A stretch of DNA of 64,000 nucleotides from AP-15 sp963738185 (GTDB taxonomy: Bacteria; Pseudomonadota; Alphaproteobacteria; ATCC43930; CGMCC-115725): the NCBI GenBank assembly GCA_963738185.1, contig CAVTVA010000003.1, positions 2,976,001-3,040,000 of the forward strand, written 5' to 3'. The position numbers were made by a program, and so were the translations under genes. Position 1 is the first letter of the stretch. Every line of letters begins with the position of its first letter. Below the pieces are notes generated by a model that saw nothing but the letters and a program-made list of their open reading frames with translations, was not told the DNA's origin and ran no database searches. Positions 59,018 to 64,000 of the stretch are shown one piece after another.

Positions 59018-59698
59018 ATGCCTGCGGCGCCACTCGACCCGCTCGCCGCCTCGCTGGTCAGCCTCTTGGCGATCGCCAGCCTGCTGCTCGCCTTTGTCAT
59101 GCTGGGCTCGCGCTGGCTTGACAATTATCTTTATGCTTTTGCCGCGCAGTCCTGGGCGATGGCCGGGCTCGGGGTCGCGGTCGGCTATTTCGCCGGGGCC
59201 CCCGAGCTCTACCTGATTGCAGCGCTGAGCGCCGTCTTTCGCGGGCTGGTGCTGCCCTACCTGATCTGGCGGATGATCCGGCGCCTCAATGTCGCGCGCG
59301 AATTGCACGAGGCGCTGCGCCCGGCATCGGCGCTGGTGATCGGCGCGCTGGGCGTGATCTTCGCGCTCGCCGTATCCTCCTCGATTGCCGGCCGGCTCGG
59401 GCTCGGCGGCTCGGCGGCGGTCCTGGCGCTGACGGTGATGCTGGCGACGGTGCTGATCGGCTTTCTGATGCTGGCCATCCGCCGCGAGGCGGTCAGCCAG
59501 GTCATTGGCCTGCTGGTGCTCGAAAACGGCATTCGGCTCGGCGCCCAGATCCTGATCCCCGGCATGTCGCTGTTGATCGAGCTGATGATCCTTGCCGACG
59601 TTCTCGCCGCGGTGGCCTGCCTCGGGGTCCTGGTGCGCTATCTCTTGACCCAATTCGGCCACGCCAGCACCGCCGAGCTGAAGCGCCTGGTCGGCTAG
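59018..59698 (+). CDS. HyfE-like membrane subunit
   Basis: The 226-residue protein has about seven helices; its C-terminal third (VIGLLVLENGIRLGAQ) carries the membrane Glu of NuoK-like proteins, as in HyfE. It begins 2 bp after the HyfC-like stop and ends 2 bp before the next gene. Confidence 0.85.
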   Translation: MPAAPLDPLAASLVSLLAIASLLLAFVMLGSRWLDNYLYAFAAQSWAMAGLGVAVGYFAGAPELYLIAALSAVFRGLVLPYLIWRMIRRLNVARELHEALRPASALVIGALGVIFALAVSSSIAGRLGLGGSAAVLALTVMLATVLIGFLMLAIRREAVSQVIGLLVLENGIRLGAQILIPGMSLLIELMILADVLAAVACLGVLVRYLLTQFGHASTAELKRLVG

Positions 59699-59700
59699 CC

Positions 59701-61167
59701 ATGATCGGCGCGCTGCTGCTTTTACTGGTCGCGGCGCCGGCGCTCGCCATCCTCGGCTGCATTGCGGCGCGACCGCATCAAGCCGCGATGCTGAACCTCG
59801 CCGCCAGCATCGTCGTCTTTGCCGTTGCCGTGCCGCTGACGGTGTTGAGCAGCGGTGGCCTCCATTATTATTGGGGACACACCGTCGTCCTCGACGCGCT
59901 CGGCGCCTGGGTCGTGCTGTGCGCGGCGATCGTTTACCTCTTATCCTCGATCTATGCAGTCGGCTATATGCGGCTCGTCGGCGAAGACGAGCGCCTGCCG
60001 TCGTTCTACGCGCTGTTCGCCGGGTTCGCGCTGGCGATCCTGATCAGCCCGCTGATGAACAACGCGGCGATCTATTGGATCGCGATCGAGCTGACCACCT
60101 TGGTCAGCACCTTCCTCGTGGCGTTCGAGCGGGCGCCAGAGAGCATCGAAGCCGCGTGGAAATACATCGTCCTGGTGTCGACCGGGATCAGCCTGGCATT
60201 GCTCGGAACCGTGCTGTTCTATTGGAACGGCAGCTTTGTGCTCGGCCCGACCTACGCGATGACCTGGGACGCGCTGCGCCGCGCCGCGCCGCGCATGAAC
60301 CCGGCGCTCGCCGTGCTGGCGTTTCTGCTAGTGCTGGTCGGCTACGGCACCAAGGTCGGCCTGGCGCCGATGCACACCTGGCTGCCCGATGCCCACAGCG
60401 AGAGCCCGACGCCGGTTTCGGCGATGCTGTCGGGCGCGCTGCTCAACGCCGCGATGCTCGGCGTCGTGCGCTATCTGGCGATCACTGACGCCGCGCCGGT
60501 CGGGGCGCTGCCGCGGCTGGCGCTGGTGGTGCTGGGCGCGCTGTCGTTGCTGATCGCGGCGCTGTTCATCGTCCGCCAGCAGAACATCAAGCGGCTGATG
60601 GCGTATTCGAGCGTCGAGCATATGGGGGTCATCGCCCTCGGCTTCGGCTTTGGCGGCCCGCTCGGCGTGGCCGGGGCGCTGTATCACATGCTCAACCACT
60701 CGCTGAACAAGTCGCTGATGTTCTTTGGCGCCGGCAACATGATGCGCAGCTTTGGCAGCAAGGAAATCCGGCGGATCGGCGGGGTCGGCCGCCGCTTTCC
60801 GGTGCAGGCGGGGTTGTGGCTGGCCGGCGCCGCGGCGATCACCGGGGCGCCGCCGTTTGCCCTCTTTCTGAGCGAGCTGGTGGTGCTGCGCGCCGGGTTT
60901 CGGCATGCCTTCGCCTGGGCGGCATATCTGATGGCGGCGCTGTTGATCGTGATCTTTATCAGCTTTCTCAATCATTTTCGGGTGATGTATTGCGAGGCCC
61001 CGGACGATGCCGCGCCGGCGGCCCCGCCGTTGTCGCTCGACCGCTGGTGCGTCGTGCCGATGTGGCTGGCGCTCGCCCCGCTTCTCGTGCTCGGCCTGTG
61101 GTGGCCGCAGCCGATGTGGGATTTCTTCGGCCGGATCGCGCAGCTTCTGGCGAGCGCCGGGCAATGA
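59701..61167 (+). CDS. HyfF-like antiporter-type proton-pumping subunit
   Basis: The 488-residue NuoL/M/N-like protein has the family motifs AIELTTLVSTFLVAFE (helix 5 Glu) and GTKVGLAPMHTWLPDAH with ESPTPVSAMLSG (Lys/His channel), and SSVEHMGVIALG. Such subunits move protons or sodium ions. Its stop overlaps the next start (ATGA). Confidence 0.92.
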   Translation: MIGALLLLLVAAPALAILGCIAARPHQAAMLNLAASIVVFAVAVPLTVLSSGGLHYYWGHTVVLDALGAWVVLCAAIVYLLSSIYAVGYMRLVGEDERLPSFYALFAGFALAILISPLMNNAAIYWIAIELTTLVSTFLVAFERAPESIEAAWKYIVLVSTGISLALLGTVLFYWNGSFVLGPTYAMTWDALRRAAPRMNPALAVLAFLLVLVGYGTKVGLAPMHTWLPDAHSESPTPVSAMLSGALLNAAMLGVVRYLAITDAAPVGALPRLALVVLGALSLLIAALFIVRQQNIKRLMAYSSVEHMGVIALGFGFGGPLGVAGALYHMLNHSLNKSLMFFGAGNMMRSFGSKEIRRIGGVGRRFPVQAGLWLAGAAAITGAPPFALFLSELVVLRAGFRHAFAWAAYLMAALLIVIFISFLNHFRVMYCEAPDDAAPAAPPLSLDRWCVVPMWLALAPLLVLGLWWPQPMWDFFGRIAQLLASAGQ

Positions 61168-62672
61168 CCGCTATGCCGGATGCGCTGCTGCTGCGGCCCG
61201 AGGAACTGCCCGATGCCGCGTCCCGCACGTTGGCCGAGGGCGGGCATCTGCAGATGGCCTATGCCTGGTGGCCCGAGCCGAAAACGCTCGAGCTGCGCTA
61301 TCTGCTCGAGCGATCTCCAGCGGGCCCGTTTGCGACATGGCGATGCCGGCCGCGCGGCCCGGTGCCGAGCCTCGCCCTAGTCGCACCGCTCCTAGGCTGG
61401 TACGAGCGTGAAATCACCGATTTGTTCGGTCTCGAATTCGCCAGCCACCCCGAGCCGCATCGCCTGGTGTTGCGCGAGGGCGCGCAGCCGGTTCTGCCGC
61501 CGTTCGATCCCGACTACCCCGCCGATGCCGCGGTGCTGGTCGATCAGAGCCGGCGCTTTGTTCCCGAGATCGCCGGCCCGGAGATCGCCGGTGCTGGCGA
61601 CGATGTGCAGGAATTGCCGTTCGGGCCGGTTCGCGCCGATGTCGTGGAATCCGCAGAATTCCTGTTCTATTACATCGGCGAGGCGATCCTGCATTTTCAG
61701 CCGCGGCTGTTCTTCAAGCATCGCGGCATGGAAAAGCGCTTCGAGGGGCTGCTGCCCGGGGTCGCCGCGGTGCTGGCCGAGCGCGTTTCCGGGGTGGGCA
61801 GCCTGGCGCATGCGCTCGCCTATTGCCAGGCCGTCGAGGCCGCCGCCGGCTGTGTCGCGCCGCCCCGCGCCCGATTTTTGCGGGTGCTGCTGGCGGAGCT
61901 CGAGCGCCTCTACAACCACCTGCATTACCACGGCCATCTCGCCCACGCGACGACGCTCAAGGTTGGCGAGGCCGAGGGCAAATTGCTCGAAGAGCGGGTG
62001 AAGCAGCTGAACGCGCGGCTGACCGGCAGCCGGTTGCTGCGCAGCGTGCTGACCCCGGGCGGGCTGCGCCGCGATCTGGCGCCAGAAGGCTGGCTCGCCG
62101 CGGAGCTTGCCGCATTGCGACCCGAGATCGATGCCTACACAGACCGCCTCGCCAATACCGACAGCCATCTCGACCGGCTGATCACGACCGGCGTGCTCGA
62201 CCGCCGGACCGCGTTCGACCAAGGGGCAACGGGGCCGGTCGGGCGCGCCAGCGGCCTCGATCGCGATCTGCGCCGCGACCACCCCTATGCCGCCTATGGC
62301 GAGGTGCCGGTGACCGTCCCGCTGCGCGAGGCCGGCGATGCCGATGCGCGGTTTCGGGTTCGCATCGCCGAAATCGGCGCCAGCCTCGATCTGATCGCTG
62401 ATGTGCTGCACCGGCTGCCCGACGGCCCGGTGCGCACCGGCTGCGCCCCGCCGCCGGGGGCCGAAGGGCTCGGCTGGAGCGAGTCGCCGCGCGGCGCCTT
62501 GTTTTACGCCGTCCATGTCGGCGCTGACGGCCGCTTGGCGCGGGTCAAGATCAAATCGCCGTCGTTCTCGAACTGGCGTGTGTTCCCGTACACCGTGCAC
62601 CAGACCAACATGATGGATTACGCGATCAACGAGGCCAGCTTTGGCCTGACCATCGCCGGCTGCGACCGCTAG
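61164..62672 (+). CDS. HyfG/HycE/NuoCD-like large subunit lacking NiFe cysteines
   Basis: The 502-residue protein has an N-terminal NuoC-like domain (GWYEREITDLFGLEF) and a NuoD/HycE-like body (LFFKHRGMEKRFEGL, ELERLYNHLHYHGHLAH). In group 4 hydrogenases the next motif is CGIC; here residues 209-212 read SGVG (AERVSGVGSLAHAL). The C-terminal DPCxxC is replaced by a single Cys500 (GLTIAGCDR). The NiFe site therefore cannot form, as in Ehr complexes and complex I. Other parts look well conserved, arguing against decay. Confidence 0.9.
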   Translation: MTAMPDALLLRPEELPDAASRTLAEGGHLQMAYAWWPEPKTLELRYLLERSPAGPFATWRCRPRGPVPSLALVAPLLGWYEREITDLFGLEFASHPEPHRLVLREGAQPVLPPFDPDYPADAAVLVDQSRRFVPEIAGPEIAGAGDDVQELPFGPVRADVVESAEFLFYYIGEAILHFQPRLFFKHRGMEKRFEGLLPGVAAVLAERVSGVGSLAHALAYCQAVEAAAGCVAPPRARFLRVLLAELERLYNHLHYHGHLAHATTLKVGEAEGKLLEERVKQLNARLTGSRLLRSVLTPGGLRRDLAPEGWLAAELAALRPEIDAYTDRLANTDSHLDRLITTGVLDRRTAFDQGATGPVGRASGLDRDLRRDHPYAAYGEVPVTVPLREAGDADARFRVRIAEIGASLDLIADVLHRLPDGPVRTGCAPPPGAEGLGWSESPRGALFYAVHVGADGRLARVKIKSPSFSNWRVFPYTVHQTNMMDYAINEASFGLTIAGCDR

Positions 62673-62703
62673 CGTCAAATCAGGCGGATGGTGTCCACAA
62701 AAG

Positions 62704-62753
62704 CCCTCACCCACCCGCCCCCACCCTACGATCCGGGGGGAGGCGGGTGAGGG
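62704..62753. repeat. Inverted repeat inside the hyf-like operon
   Basis: CCCTCACCC...CCGCC on the left is complementary to GGCGGGTGAGGG on the right with a loop of about 20 bases. It fills the only sizeable gap of the operon (62673-62796) and looks like an interspersed palindrome that could stabilise or attenuate the transcript. Confidence 0.65.
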
Positions 62754-62796
62754 TCCGCGGGCACCAAGTGTCAGCTTCGCACTATTAGGAGGGCCG

Positions 62797-63597
62797 ATGC
62801 GGCTGTGGACATTGTTTGGATTGCGCGCCGGCAAGGCGACGACCCCTTGGCCGCTGGGCGAGGGCGACGATGGCCAGCAGGGCGTGCTCGGCATGCCGCG
62901 TTTCCAGCCCGAGCTGTGCCGCGATGGTTGTGCGGAATGCGCCGAAATCTGCCCGACCCAGGCGATCACGATCGTCGATCCGGCCGGTTCGGACCCGCCG
63001 CTCGACGTCGACTACGGGCGCTGCGTCGTCTGTCAATTATGCACTGAGGTCTGCCCGACCCGGGCCTTGGCGCCCTCGGCGGATTGGGCTTTTGGCGTGC
63101 GCCGGCGTGAGGACCTGGTCTGGCAGAGCGAGCCCGCCACCGGCGCGCAGGTTGAGGGATCACCCGGCGGGTTTCGCCGCAGCCTGCACATCCGCCACGT
63201 CGACGCCGGCTCGTGCAATGGCTGCGAATCCGAGCTGCAGGCGTTGAACAACCCGTACTACAACCTGCATCGCCTCGGCATCTTTTTCACCGCCTCGCCG
63301 CGCTTTGCCGATCTGTTGCTGGTCACCGGCCCGGTCACCCATGCGATGGCGGCGCCGCTGCGCGCCGCCTACGAGGCGATGCCCGAGCCGCACTGGGTCA
63401 TGGCCACCGGGACCTGCGCCGTTTCGGGCGGTGTCGCCGGCGGCGGCTATGCCTGCGGCCACGGGCTCGACGGGGTATTGCCGGTCGATCTCTATCTGCC
63501 GGGCTGCCCGCCCAACCCGGCCGCGATCATCGAGGCGTTGCTGATGTTCTTGCGCCGGATGCCGCAGCGCGCGGTCGGAGGCCGCATTGCCGAATGA
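62797..63597 (+). CDS. Fused HyfH-HyfI-like protein: 2x[4Fe-4S] ferredoxin plus NuoB-like small subunit
   Basis: The 266-residue protein joins two modules usually encoded separately. Residues 38-90 hold two ferredoxin cluster motifs (C41, C45, C48, C52 and C76, C79, C82, C86). Residues 130-250 are the small-subunit domain with N2-type ligands C140 and C143 (SCNGCE), C207 (GTCAVSGG) and C237 (LPGCPPNP). All cysteines are present, so the electron path to the large subunit is intact even though the NiFe site is gone. The start has a strong AGGAGGG site. Confidence 0.9.
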   Translation: MRLWTLFGLRAGKATTPWPLGEGDDGQQGVLGMPRFQPELCRDGCAECAEICPTQAITIVDPAGSDPPLDVDYGRCVVCQLCTEVCPTRALAPSADWAFGVRRREDLVWQSEPATGAQVEGSPGGFRRSLHIRHVDAGSCNGCESELQALNNPYYNLHRLGIFFTASPRFADLLLVTGPVTHAMAAPLRAAYEAMPEPHWVMATGTCAVSGGVAGGGYACGHGLDGVLPVDLYLPGCPPNPAAIIEALLMFLRRMPQRAVGGRIAE

Positions 63598-64000
63598 TCT
63601 GCTGGCCGCGGCGGTATTGCTGTGGCTCATCACTGTTGCGATCGCGCTGACTGGACGGTTCTTGGCCGCGGCGCGCGCGCTGCTGGTGCTCGGCGCGCTT
63701 TGCGGGGTTGCCGCGGCATTGCTGGCGCTGCCCGGCGGCACCGCGGCGGTCATGCTGCCGACACGACTGGCCGGGGAGGGGATCGGCTTTCGCCTGATGC
63801 CGCAGGCGCTGTGGCTGATGGGGTTTGGCCTGGTTCCGGCGATCTTCGCCTGCTGGCTGGGCAGCCCGGCGCCGCAGGGCCGCGCCCAATGGCTCTTGGG
63901 TGCAGCGCTGAGCCTGCTCGGCGCGCTCGGCGTCTTCGGCCTCGACAACGGCGCGGGTCTATTGATCGCCTGGGAGGTCATGAGTTTTGGCGGGGCGCTG
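63587..64000 (+). CDS. HyfB-like antiporter-type membrane subunit, 3' end cut by window
   Basis: A TTG start at 63587 with a GGAGG site 5 bases upstream overlaps the end of the fused gene by 11 nt. The 138 residues seen are strongly hydrophobic (LLAAAVLLWLITVAIALTG, GFGLVPAIFACWLG) and end in LLIAWEVMSFGGAL, the segment with the helix-5 Glu of NuoL/HyfB-type subunits. The gene continues beyond the window. It would be a second ion-pumping subunit of the complex. Confidence 0.8.
   Translation, partial: MPNDLLAAAVLLWLITVAIALTGRFLAAARALLVLGALCGVAAALLALPGGTAAVMLPTRLAGEGIGFRLMPQALWLMGFGLVPAIFACWLGSPAPQGRAQWLLGAALSLLGALGVFGLDNGAGLLIAWEVMSFGGAL

Noticed and set aside
61164..62672. True NiFe hydrogenase (hyfG/hycE) annotation
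   Set aside because: The cysteines that bind the NiFe centre are absent at both ends, so hydrogenase activity should not be assigned.

Overview
The window looks like chromosome of a GC-rich alphaproteobacterium, probably near Hyphomicrobiales or Rhodospirillales. Support comes from gene order (comF-grxC-carbon/nitrogen hydrolase; hrcA-grpE ... dnaK-dnaJ), a promoter matching the alphaproteobacterial RpoH consensus in front of dnaK, a box-type benzoyl-CoA cluster and an alphaproteobacterial-style tad/cpa pilus cluster. This placement is inferred from gene content; no database search was possible.

Layout. 0-7 kb: housekeeping genes (comF end, glutaredoxin, nitrilase-family amidase, GNAT, polysaccharide deacetylase family, lipoamide dehydrogenase, hybrid histidine kinase). 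7-11.4 kb: glycosyltransferase, tRNA-Leu(TAA), CinA-like protein, methionine aminopeptidase, DUF29, a secreted proline-rich protein. 11.5-17.3 kb: heat-shock cluster hrcA-grpE-dnaK-dnaJ with a vapBC toxin-antitoxin module set between grpE and dnaK. 17.4-26.5 kb: aromatic catabolism (FAD monooxygenase, gentisate dioxygenase, DapA-family aldolase, boxB, boxC, boxR, benzoate-CoA ligase). 26.6-33 kb: mntP behind a manganese riboswitch, a fluoroacetate-dehalogenase-type hydrolase, secreted and small proteins, tRNA-Gln(CTG). 33.4-40.7 kb: sugar epimerase, tldD, a secreted GH-A clan hydrolase, a GH1 beta-glucosidase, a 2-hydroxyacid dehydrogenase. 41.4-53.9 kb: alaS, then a tad pilus cluster (tadD convergent to cpaA-B-C-D-E-F-tadB-tadC) whose secretin gene cpaC is broken. 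54.3-57.8 kb: MFS carrier, zinc alcohol dehydrogenase, SMP-30 lactonase. 57.9-64 kb: a fluoride riboswitch followed by a hydrogenase-4/complex I-like membrane operon (hyfC, E, F, G, fused H-I, start of B) that runs off the window.

The most interesting region is the last one. The riboswitch matches the crcB/fluoride aptamer, including its pseudoknot, and an overlapping hairpin can act as the switch. The operon behind it encodes a large subunit in which the N-terminal NiFe-binding CxxC has become S209-G-V-G212 and only one cysteine remains near the C-terminus. It is therefore better described as an energy-converting-hydrogenase-related (Ehr-like) complex than as a hydrogenase. A fluoroacetate-dehalogenase-type enzyme with all key residues lies about 30 kb away, so a fluoride theme is possible though not proven.

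Single-base frameshifts recur in otherwise well-conserved genes (carbon/nitrogen hydrolase, lpd, cinA-like, boxB, benzoate-CoA ligase, the GH-A hydrolase, the 2-hydroxyacid dehydrogenase), mostly one inserted base. Sequence error is the simplest explanation for the isolated cases. The dense damage in cpaC, which includes an in-frame stop, may be a real pseudogene.
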